DNA of 64,000 nucleotides, from positions 1,798,001-1,862,000 of the forward strand of contig JACZZP010000007.1 of the NCBI GenBank assembly GCA_015183035.1. Reading direction: 5' to 3'. The translations under genes and the position numbers were made by a program. Below the pieces are notes generated by a model. The model did no database searches. It was not told the DNA's origin and was given only the letters and a program-made list of their open reading frames with translations. The DNA is from Meloidogyne chitwoodi. Lineage: Eukaryota; Nematoda; Chromadorea; Rhabditida; Meloidogynidae. This document shows positions 44,245 to 54,218 of the stretch, in pieces; within the stretch, counting starts at the first letter, position 1; each line of letters starts with the position of its first letter.

Positions 44245-44560
44245 CTCGGTAATCACCTAAATGGGCTTAGTCTTTTAAGTATAACTTTGTCAATATTTGT
44301 CCAATTAAGCTAATTTTGGTGTCATTAGACTCAGCTCGAAGAGCTCTTTCAAATGAGCTATCATACTCATATTTTAATTTTTTACCCCTAAAATGAGCTT
44401 ACTCCCCCCTATGGTTTTTCGATTTTCAGGGACCTATAACTCGGTCCCAGATGTCAGGTGGCAAAAACGGTGAAAATTTCGCAATACAAAGGGGGGTCAA
44501 TCTATCTACCCACCAAGTTTCATCCCGAACTTCCACGGACACCTCAGGTACTTTCCTTTG

Positions 44561-45914
44561 TTAGTGTTAAATAAATAAGGGAGGAAAACCTGAAAATAAT
44601 TAATTTTAATATTATTTAATTAATTATTTATTAATTAAATAATAAAATATTTTAACTTATCGTGAATATGCAACCTAAAAAATTAAAAAATATTAAATTA
44701 AAAATAAATAGGGTGTATCCTTTATATTTTTCATAACATCCAAAAAAATTAAAAAAAAGAATTATATTTACTAGAAATAGTATTCCAAGAGTCTTGGTCT
44801 TAGAAATTACTTGGTTATTTTTGTCTCTAAACATCTCTATTAATTACTAAGAAAAATGTGCAATCATTAAAAGCAAATTGTCATGATCTTCATGATGCAT
44901 ATTATAGGAATAGACAATTCCTGCTAAAGTATTTAACATTGAAATAATAAATACTTGAATAAAAACCTTAAAAAATATTAATTAATTTACTATAAATTAA
45001 ATTTTTCTCTAAAACCATTAATTCTTCTTTGGTTACACGGTTTGAGAATTCTCGAGCTTTAAAGAAAAGACAAATAATAAATAAATTGTAGGTGATCCTA
45101 CAGCCAAAATTGTGTTATTTATTGTATATTCAAATAACTAGTGGAATACATACAAAATTGGAGAATTATCTTTTTACGAATAGCCGCTTCGCGACTGAAG
45201 TGTATAGAAACCGCTTCGCGCTTTTAACACTGATTCTAGAAAATGTCTTGCGAATAGATGGCCTTTCTTGAAAAATTTTTTAAAAATATTTTCGCCGTTC
45301 GAACCCGCATTCAACTTAGCAAATCCAACACATTACCACTACACCACAACTCATCTTACCAATTTAAAAATAAAAGTGCTTTTGACTTTGCCTCTCATCT
45401 CATAAATATCATTTTTAAATTCCCTTGGAGAGGACATCTACCTTTTATCTTTATCCGATCCGAACAATTTTTATACCATTCGATAGCCCAAAGTCTGAAG
45501 GTGTGCCCTCTCGCTGGGACCAACTATGTACCTTTAACCACAAAAAAGTTGTGGTCAAAAAACCGCAGTCACTGCCTCTTTTTCTCTTGTAAAAAAACAC
45601 GTTTTTTGACATTTTTTCGATATTGTTCGAATTTTTTCAAAAAACTTTTATATACATTCGATAGCCCTTTCAAAATGCTATCGAATGGATATACATTTAT
45701 CTGCAAAAAAATCAAAATTTAAAAAGTTATTCCAAAAATTCAAAAAAACGACCTATTTTTCTCTTATAGGCGGAAATCCTCTTCAAACTAAAAACTTGAA
45801 TAATATTAAAAAAAAGTATTTTTTACAAGTTCTGATCTGTAAGGTCTATATCCAATTAATGGATCAAATAAAAATTCAAATGTTGTTCCATTAAAAATAT
45901 AAGGTAGGTTGATA
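44561..45914. other. Gene-free repeat-rich stretch
   Basis: No supported gene. CCGCTTCGCG occurs twice (45182-45220), and CATTCGATAGCC-type strings recur at 45476-45690 together with an inverted partner ATCGAATGG. These look like fragments of old repeats, with the tRNA-like sequence in the middle. Confidence 0.45.
45285..45355 (-). ncRNA. Second tRNA-like sequence
   Basis: On the minus strand TGGTGTAGTGGTAA (45333-45346) and GGGTTCGAACGGC (45293-45305) resemble A and B boxes, about 28 nt apart. Stems are imperfect. It is probably a tRNA-derived SINE head or a decayed tRNA. Confidence 0.45.
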
Positions 45915-46825
45915 TTATTAAAATCAGATAATAAATGTATTCTCAATCTGACGGGGAACTGAATAAATTTTCGATCTATATAAATAGATCCAACCTTTTA
46001 TTTAATCATAAAAATTTTTTTTTGAAAATCTGGCAATATTTGATAAATTTTTTAATAAATCTGTAATTCAATTTTTTAGGAATTCTTGAAAATTCTGTCT
46101 AATACCAACAATATATTAGAAACACCCAAGAACCGTTTCTTCTCTTCTGATATTTCTAGTTTTGTTGGAAAACTAAAATTTGATCCAAGAGAAGAGGAAT
46201 ATGAATATGGAGATATTATTAAACTTTAAGATTAATTTTATTTTTTACAAATAGCATTTTCAAAGTATATTTTTGTACAAATATATTTTTCTTAAAACAG
46301 ATTATTTATAAGAATTTTTATTTTTTAAATTATTCTTTTGTTTTCATTTCATTTTATAAATTACATAGTTTACAAATAAATTTGAATTTTTAAATATGTT
46401 TATGAATTTTAATATAGTAGACATCAGGGATGGGCAAGTTTCGGATTTCGTGTTTCGGAAGTTTCGGATTGTTCGGGTTTTTTAGACATTTTTATTTCGG
46501 ATATCGTATTTCGGTTTTTATTTTTTTACATTTTATTTCGGATTTCGTATTTCGGATTTTATTTTCCAATTTTGCCCATCCCTGGTAGACATCGCATCTG
46601 TTGTATTTGATGAAAGAACTAACAGAATTCCCCAAAGCAACGAAAAATGTTTGGACGAAAAGTCCTTTGGCGAAACGTAATTAGTTAAATATTTTTATTT
46701 TAAATATTATTTTATTTTTAAATCATATTTCAAAAAAATAATTTTATTTAGTTTCTTAGTTAGTCTAATAATGACTTCGAGTTGTTCTCCATTCTCTTCT
46801 AATTCAAATAATAATTCTGAAACTA
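45915..46825 (+). repeat. Duplicated segment, copy B (Dispatched 3' fragment to GOPC start)
   Basis: Carries a second copy of the last Dispatched exon (about 46078-46229) with no upstream exons, so it is a gene fragment, followed by the same 3' flank and the first exon of a GOPC gene. Compare 30200-31586. It contains a hAT-type MITE not present in copy A. Confidence 0.85.
46425..46584. mobile_element. hAT-type MITE with an empty site in copy A
   Basis: CAGGGATGGGCAA ... TTGCCCATCCCTG inverted ends, exact 8-bp target duplication GTAGACAT (46417-46424, 46585-46592). Copy A of the duplication has a single uninterrupted GTAGACATCG at 30732-30741, i.e. the empty site. The interior is TTTCGGAT-type repeats. 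Confidence 0.92.
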
Positions 46826-48490
46826 CTAAAACTAAGGCTTCCTCATTAAATGACAGTGTATCCTCCTCCGACTCGTTTGAAACATTCGAAAATGAGTTCG
46901 ACAAGGCTTTTGTTGATTTGGATGTTTTACTTGGTGAAATTGAACAAGAAAATGTAAGTACTTTATAAAGAACAGTCAAATTATTTTATTTTACGATAGT
47001 CTGACCTAATAGTTGAATGTCGACGTCGTCTAAATCTCATCAGTGGTGTCTTTGTTCAATTTGTTCATAAAGCTCAAGTCATAGATCAACAGAAATGTGA
47101 CCTTAAGGTAAATTAAAATTTATTTTTGATATTTATGAAAATAGAATTTATCTTTTTATTTATTATAGAAAGATCTTCAAACATCAAATGATAAACTTGT
47201 TGGAGCACTTGCCACCAATTCATTATTAGAGGAACAATCTGAACAACTTCTTTTGCGTGTTCATTCACTTCAATGCCAATTATATTCTAAAACAGCTCCA
47301 CATGAATCAGAAATTATTAAAAAGAAATTGGTGAAAATATTTTTATTTAATAATTTATTTATTTATTCAACAGGACAAAGAAATGAAAATGTTCCAAACA
47401 AAGAATTTACCAATAGCTAAAACACAAGCAGAACTTCCATTATTAAAAGAAGAGAATCTTCGATTAAGAAGTCTTCTTAATGCAGTTCATGGTGAAATTT
47501 ATGGAGCTCGTTTGGCAGCAAAATATTTGGATAAAGAATTGGCTGGACGGTAAGATTTTTTAATATTAATAAATTAACTAAAACGATTTTGTTTTAGTAT
47601 TCAACAAATCCAATTGCTTGGTCGTAATATGCGTGGTATTTTTTATTTTTCTAATATTTTTTTAAAATCATTTTTATTAAGGAACTCAATATGATAGTCT
47701 TTGGGGTCGTTTGGAGGCCGAAATTCATTTAAATAGACACAAAACTTTTGTTAGATCCTTTTGGTAAGTTGTTAATTATATTTTTAGTTTACAATTAACA
47801 TCTTAAATTAAGTGCCCCTGACGTTAAAGATTTTTTGAGGATGCAAAATGATTGGGTAATTTTTATTTAATTTTAGAATTTCTGACATTATTCAAAAATA
47901 TTTTACTCAAATTTAAAAATTAAAATTCACATTTTAGATACATCAAAAACAACAGACGACAAGTAGTGCTTCTCCACATTTAAAGAAAAATTGTTTGACA
48001 AAATATCCTGTATTGTCGCCTTGTTCTCCATCCTCTTCTCTTTCTATGACATCTACTTGTCAAAGTTTGTGTGAACAACAACTTGAGGAGGTAACAAATA
48101 TTTTTTATATTTTTAAGATTAGTGAGGACACTACTATTAAGGGTGTATTTAGATATTGGATTTTGAGAGGGTGAATAATTGAAAATTTTTTATAATTAAA
48201 TTCCGACTTGCCCTCTTTACTCCCCTTAATATGCAATTTTTAACCTTATATACTTAAAAAATAAATTTTATATTTTTTAGCAACTCAATAAAACATTAAA
48301 TAATTCATGCTCAATATCTTCTGCATCATCTTCTGTTTCTTATGAATCTGCTGCTGATGAGTGTAGTAATAGTGTTAAACTTCGTATAAGGGAAAGTTTG
48401 TATGGAAAAGTGGTGGCACTTGATGACAAAAATGTTTCCAAGACCAGTAATGACGATTATGAGAAAAATAATGGTAATCCATTTATTTGA
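46771..48490 (+). CDS. GOPC-like coiled-coil protein lacking the PDZ domain
   Basis: Exons run through the GOPC hallmark strips: [20 protein letters not shown] at 46887, coiled-coil exons, [20 protein letters not shown] at about 47490 and [13 protein letters not shown] at about 47600, then [12 protein letters not shown]. In GOPC a PDZ domain follows. Here the next exons instead give a Ser-rich linker (SPCSPSSSLSMTS) and the C-terminal tail [11 protein letters not shown], which matches the tail of the second copy, so only the PDZ-coding exons are lost. The frame is open to TGA at 48488-48490. GOPC sits at the Golgi and routes membrane cargo through its PDZ; this paralogue could dimerise by coiled coil without binding cargo. 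Confidence 0.75.
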
Positions 48491-48555
48491 ATGAAAATAA
48501 TTTTTTTTAATATGTAATTATATAATAATAATTGTTGGACTTTATATGATAATTT

Positions 48556-49155
48556 TTCGGCGGTGCAATCCCATGGGATTTTCAAGCTATAAAATTAAGT
48601 ATTTAATTTAGAAATCCAAAAAATATTTTTCCCCAAACTTTTCTTGCAAGCGCCTGTAAAGTCATACAAACAGAAAAAAGATTTTGTCCTTCAAGTAAAT
48701 TAACAGATTGAAAAGTTTCTTCATCAATTGCACCGAATTTAATTGCTACTGTCGGTTAATATTCTCCATACAACTTTATTTAAATTTTTTTATTAAATTA
48801 AAAACTATTTTATTATAGAAGAGAAAATGAAAAGACTTAAATATAATTGAGCCTAGAACTGTTAAAAAAGTGATGAAGCCAATCTCAAACTTTAAGTAAT
48901 AAAATAGTTTTTAATTTAATAAAAAAATTTAAATAAAGTTGTATGGAGAATATTAACCGACAGTAGCAATTAAATTCGGTGCAAATGATGAAGAAACTTT
49001 TCAATCTGTTAATTTACTTGAAGGACAAAATCTTTTTTCTGTTTGTATGACTTTACAGGCGCTTGCAAGAAAAGTTTGGGGAAAAATATTTTTGGATTTC
49101 TAAATTAAATACTTAATTTTATAGCTTGAAAATCCCATGGGATTGCACCGCCGAA
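48556..49155. mobile_element. Fold-back element, 600 bp
   Basis: Inverted arms of about 240 bp start TTCGGCGGTGCAATCCCATG. The spacer in the middle (about 48815-48895) is unique. No exact target duplication, though both flanks carry AATAATAATTGTT-type sequence. Non-coding. Confidence 0.8.
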
Positions 49156-49518
49156 GCAATTGCCAATAATAATTGTTAGATTATCATAATTTATATAAAT
49201 TAAAAGTCGGTTTTTTTAATAATTTTATAAAATTAAAAAAAAAATAAATATTTTACAAAATATAAATTTTTATTTTTAGAAAATTTTATTAAAAAAATTT
49301 TTAAAATTAATGTTTGATTTTAATTGACGTGTGTAAATTAAAAATAGAAAATATTTTAATAAAATTGTAATTTTTTGTTTGAACAGATTAAATCCGTAAG
49401 TTTACAAACTTGAATTTATTATAATTTCGTAAAGAATTTGGTTATTTATATGAATGTCAAATTCAGTTTTATCTAAAATAATTTCTAATTGATAATTTAA
49501 ATTTAAAAAAATAATAAA

Positions 49519-49879
49519 ATGTTTATATATTTTATTCTTTTATCTGTTATATTTAATAACGTCGTTAATATCAAATTTGGTGATAATAAAGCTCTAGGCC
49601 CACCAATTGAGAATTGTGGATGTACTGATAACAGAAAATGTTGTTATACTTTTGGAATGCAAAATGTTAAGGAAGAGAAGATTACAATAAAGTAATTATT
49701 GTTTTTATTTTTTAAAATATTTTTTAGTAAAAATTAAATAAAAACCCGAAAAAAAAATTAGAAATAAAAGCCAAGTCAACTTTTTCAAGTACAGTAAAAA
49801 TTATACAAATTTTTAAAATAATTTTCAACTTGTTTTTAGATGCTGTCATAACTGCCATGACCCAAGAACATGTACATAA
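49519..49879 (+). CDS. Secreted eight-cysteine peptide, two exons
   Basis: Exon 1 is 49519-49691 and exon 2 is 49840-49879, joined by a 148-nt GT-AG intron that splits a codon and keeps frame. The precursor is about 71 residues. MFIYFILLSVIFNNVVNI is a good signal peptide. The mature part has eight cysteines arranged CGC, CC, CC, C, C, with NCGCTDNRKCCY in exon 1 and CCHNCHDPRTCT in exon 2. An even cysteine number in a small secreted protein suggests a disulfide-stabilised fold, as in antimicrobial peptides, secreted effectors or signalling peptides. I recognise no family. The exon 2 reading is very short, so confirmation by transcript is important. Confidence 0.5.
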
Positions 49880-49992
49880 ATTCACGTATTTTGATTGATT
49901 TATTTAAACACTTGAAGCAATTTTTTCTTATTCAAATAACCATTTTATCAAAGCATAACCTTTTTTCATTTTTTTCTGTTAACCTCTTTTAG

Positions 49993-50206
49993 AAATGATG
50001 ACGGCCTTAAGGGAATTCTTTTTCTTAAAACAACAGACTGGTTGAAGAGAAGCATTTATTGGACCACTTTTTCAAGAGCTTTTCCTTATTTGATTGGTCT
50101 TTTTAGCCTTTTTTATAAAAAATTGATAATTTTATGGAATATTTTAATATTCCATCTTATTCTTTATTTTCAATTCCTTCAATTATTCACAAAAATTCTT
50201 AAATAA
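49993..50206 (+). CDS. Possible hydrophobic terminal exon
   Basis: After a TTTTAG acceptor the frame is open for about 70 codons (NDDGLKGILFLKTTDWLKRS, then two hydrophobic segments) to TAA at 50204-50206. There is no upstream ATG in frame nearby. It could be a last exon of an unseen gene or an alternative exon of the peptide gene at 49519. The remaining 50207-51190 shows no gene. Confidence 0.25.
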
Positions 50207-51190
50207 AATTATTCAATAAATATTAAAAATTATATAAAAAATTATTTAAATTTGAACTGTCCTTTTTTAATAATTAATAAATTCTAAAAAATTAAAAATA
50301 ATAAATAACATAATAAAATGTTGTTTTTTATAAAACATCAATTTTTTCAATTTTAAAATAGTTAAAAAGCAACTAGCCTTTTCCCTCTATTTACTCGTGT
50401 GAATTAACACACTAGCTTTTGGTAAACGTCTCATTTTCACTGCTTTTTTCCTTTTTTTAACTCAAACTCATCGTCAAAGAATTGTCAAAAATCCTTTTTT
50501 GATATTTATATATTTATTCCTCTTTCCATATTTTTTTCGTATTTTTTTACACCAAGCAACAACTTTAAAGCAATTTCTCTTCACAAATTTTTTTTGGAAG
50601 AAAAAAAAAGTAAAAGAGACGTAGTTTGAGTAATTATAGGCAAAAAAGGTCTCTTAGTTTCTCTGGGGGATTATTGCTAGTCTCCCTCTTGCTACGATGA
50701 CCATTAAATATTTAAAAATAACAAAAACAATATCTTTATATAAACAGTTATAATAATTTAAAATAATAACTTAAATTATTGTGTTAAATTATGTATTATA
50801 AGTTTTATTAATTACATAAGCAATTTAAATTCATTGATTTTTACATTTGTAATATTTTTATTTACAAAAGGCTAAATAGTATTTGATTCAAACTTTTTTC
50901 GCAATTAAGTTTATTTATTTACAACATGTTTTAGTAAAGTTTTTTATAATACAATTGTAAAAAGTTCTCAAACATTATTTAACTGTGTATAAATATTGTT
51001 TAATGTTTAGAATGTGTAAAATGTTTGTATTTTTTAATGTTTGTTTTAATTATAAAATGTTTTATTAAAGTTTGTGAAAAGCTTAAAAATTAAATTCAAA
51101 CATTAGCTCAAGGCAAATACTTGAAATGTTGATTCAAACATTTTAAATAAATATATTTCAGATTTTAAGAAATTTTTATAGTAAAATACA

Positions 51191-54100
51191 ATGAATTCAT
51201 CTCCCACAAATTCACCTATTTCAAGATCAACGTTAAAAGCGTCTGAAAATAGCTTTTCAAAGGTTTCGTCTTTTCATAGTAATTTACCCTCACCTGATTG
51301 GTTTGAAGCATTGGAGAATGAATTTGACAAAGCTTTTGTTGATTTAGATGTTTTAATTGGAGAATTTGAACAGGAACATGTAAATAATTATATTAAAAAA
51401 ATTGAATTTAATATACAAAATTACCTATAATAATTTTTTTAAAGTCTGAACTCACATTTGAATGTCGCCGACGTCTGACGCTTATCAGCGGTGTTTTTGC
51501 TAGATTTGCTCAAAAAGTTCAGATAATGTGCCAACAAAAATATGATCTTAAGGTTAATAAAAAATGGATTAATATTTCCTTAAAGGGTAAAATTAGATAT
51601 TTTAATAGAAAAATCTTCAAACATCAAATGATAAACTTGTTGGAGCACTTGCCACCAATTCATTATTAGAGGAGCAATCTGAACAACTTCTTTTGCGTGT
51701 TCATTCACTTCAGTGTCAATTATATTCTAAAACAGCTCCACATGAATCAGAAATTATTAAAAAGAAATTGGTGAATATTTTATTAAATTTTTAAAAATTT
51801 AATTTTAAGGACAAAGAAATGAAAATGTTCCAAACAAAGAATTTACCAATAGCAAAAACACAAGCAGAACTTCCATTATTGAAAGAAGAGAATCTTCGTT
51901 TAAGAAGTCTTCTTAATGCAGTTCATGGTGAAATTTATGGAGCTCGTTTGGCAGCAAAATATTTGGATAAAGAATTGGCTGGACGGTAAGATTTTTTAAT
52001 ATTAATAAATTAACTAAAACGATTTTATTTTAGTATTCAGCAAATCCAATTGCTTGGTCGTAATATGCGAGGTATTTTTTATTTAATTTTATTAATTAAT
52101 AATTTCTTTAAATTATATAAAGGCGCCCAACATGATCGACTTTGGAATCAATTGGAGGCTGAAATACATTTGAATAGACATAAAACTGTAATTAAAGCTT
52201 GTCGGTAAATTGTAATTTTTAATTTTATCAATTTTGTTTATTTTAGCGTGCTTGATGTAAATAATGTTTTAAGTTATCAAAGTAAGAGTGAGGTAATTTT
52301 TGTTAATTATTTTGAAATCATGAGATAAAGTAAAGATTTAACACATTTTTAATTTTATAGTATTCTAATATCTCTTCAATTAAATTTGACAAACGTGGTG
52401 TCGGAAGGCCTCGCCGCATTCGTTTTAATTTAAAAGAAAATGAAGGTCTAGGCATTTCAATTACTGGGGGAAAAGAGCATGGAGTACCAATTATTATTTC
52501 TGAATTACATTCTGGACAACCTGCTGAAAAAAGTGGAAATTTATTTGTTGGTGATGCTATACTCTCTGTTAATGGAAAAAATCTTAGTAATATAAAACAT
52601 TCACATGCGGTGAAAATTCTAAACAATGAGGTAATTTAATAAATTTACATTTGAAAAAACAGATTCAATTTTAAATTAATATTTTTTAATTTATTAAGAT
52701 GCGAGAAAGTAATGATCTTGTATTGGAAGTTCTTTTAATCAAACCGGATTTGGACAGTGATGATGGATTAGAAGAGCAAGCTGAAACACTAAGGTAATAA
52801 ATACTAGAGCTGTTCCAAGAGTCTTGGTCTTGGTCTTGGTGGTCTTGGTTTTCTTGGTTTTTTTTGGTCTTGGTCTTGGTCTTGGGTCTTGGCTTGTAGG
52901 TCTTGGTCTTGGGTCTTGGCTTGTAAGTCTTGGTCTTGGGTCTTGGTTATTTTTGGTCTTGATGTGAAGGGGGACCAAGCACAATTTTGGGGAAAAATTT
53001 TGGCAAGAGGTTTAAAAATTAAAAAAAAATTTTTGCCTGCGGCGCTGAAAATGGTTAATATTTGACAACTAATGCAATAATTTTTTCAAATTTTCGCCTG
53101 CGGCGCTAAACTTGCGAGGTTTTACATTTTCTAAAGGTACTTAATATATTTTGTCATGTGTAAATAAATAATTAAACTCAGAGTCATTTTTAATCGCTGG
53201 TATATAATCCAATTAAATTTTGGGAGAAAGACTTATCACACCCAACACTTAAACAGCTTGCGAAAATTTTTCTTTGTTCACCACCAAGCACAGTAGAGCG
53301 TGAAAGAACATTTTCGATTCTTGGAGAAATTTACAAGCCAAAACGGCTTTCTTTTAGTAGCACTCATGCTAAACAGCAATTGTTCTTACATTTTATTATA
53401 ATTTTGGGGATTTATAATAAATTTTAATGAATTTAATTTTTTGTATACTTTATATTAAAATATTTTTAGTATTGGTCTTGGGTCTTGGTCTTGTTTTTCT
53501 TGGTTTTTTTTGGTCTTGGTCTTGGGTCTTGGTTATAAGTCTTGGTCTTGGGTCTTGGGTCTTGGTTATTTTTGGTCTTGGAACAGCTCTAATAAATACC
53601 ATTATTGGATAAAAATTTAATAAAACAATTAAACCTTGTTAAAGTGACACTTAAATGATAGGTCCTGTCACTATAATTTGTCCTATTTTAAGAGAAAAAT
53701 ATTTAGGTACAAAAATCAGTGAAATAACTATAGTTTTATATATACTTATATATTAATTATAATAAAGCTAAAGATTATTTAATTATAATTTTAGTTTAAA
53801 CACAATATCAAGAAAAAATGGACATTCTCAAATTTGCAATAATTATAAAAATAAAAATATTTCCAATATTCACCAGTCAACAGAAAAACATTTAAATGTC
53901 TTTCCTTCGTGTCCATCATCTTCCTCTATGCCAGTAATTTCTGAATGCAAAAGTTTTTGTCCGCAGGTATATATCTTTTAAATTTTATTAATTTAAATTT
54001 TTCAGCAATCCAAAACAATATTTAAACACTCATCTTGTTCATTTTCTTCATTATCTTGTGATTCTTCTGCTTCTTATGAATCTGCTGCTGATGAGTATAA

Positions 54101-54218
54101 TAATAATAATATTAAACTTAATAGAAATGAAAGTTTATTTAATAAAGTTGCTTTTGAGAAAAATTCTTCAAAAAACAATACAAATTGTGAGAAAAATAAT
54201 TTTGATGTTTTTATTTAA
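51191..54218 (+). CDS. GOPC: GOPC orthologue (Golgi PDZ and coiled-coil protein), full length
   Basis: Exon 1 has [20 protein letters not shown]; the coiled-coil exons carry [20 protein letters not shown] and [13 protein letters not shown], then [18 protein letters not shown] domain follows in exons at about 52363-52800: [20 protein letters not shown] (the GLGF-type carboxylate loop), [20 protein letters not shown] and [15 protein letters not shown]. The C-terminal tail is Ser-rich with [11 protein letters not shown]. This order matches GOPC/PIST throughout. The protein would sort PDZ-ligand membrane proteins at the Golgi and bind Rho-family and autophagy partners, as known for the family. 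A hAT element sits 11 bp inside the intron after the PDZ exons, yet the splice donor is intact. Confidence 0.88.
52805..53591 (+). mobile_element. hAT element remnant with transposase C-terminus, in a GOPC intron
   Basis: Ends TAGAGCTGTTCCAAG, inverted at the other side; exact 8-bp target duplication ATAAATAC (52797-52804, 53592-53599). Both subterminal regions are CTTGGTCTTGGGT-type short tandem repeats. At 53233-53402 an open stretch encodes [20 protein letters not shown], the dimerisation region at the C-terminus of hAT transposases. The rest of the transposase is missing. Confidence 0.92.

Larger units (their letters stand above)
43097..44560. mobile_element. PIF/Harbinger-like non-autonomous element
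   Basis: Inverted ends CAAAGGAAAGTACCTGAGG are flanked by TTA on both sides (43094-43096, 44561-44563), as for Harbinger (TWA target). Long inverted arms (to about 43260 on the left and from about 44390 on the right) include GGGACCTATAACTCGGTCCC, also found in the 34631 element. A hAT-like element is inserted inside. Confidence 0.75.

Noticed and set aside
45258..45722. Plus-strand frame of 154 residues
   Set aside because: Runs antisense through the tRNA-like sequence and old repeats, low-complexity Phe/Lys-rich, no neighbour or splice support.
52739..52984. Frame with repeated SQDPRPRPT
   Set aside because: Translation of the CTTGGTCTTGGGT tandem repeat at the hAT end.
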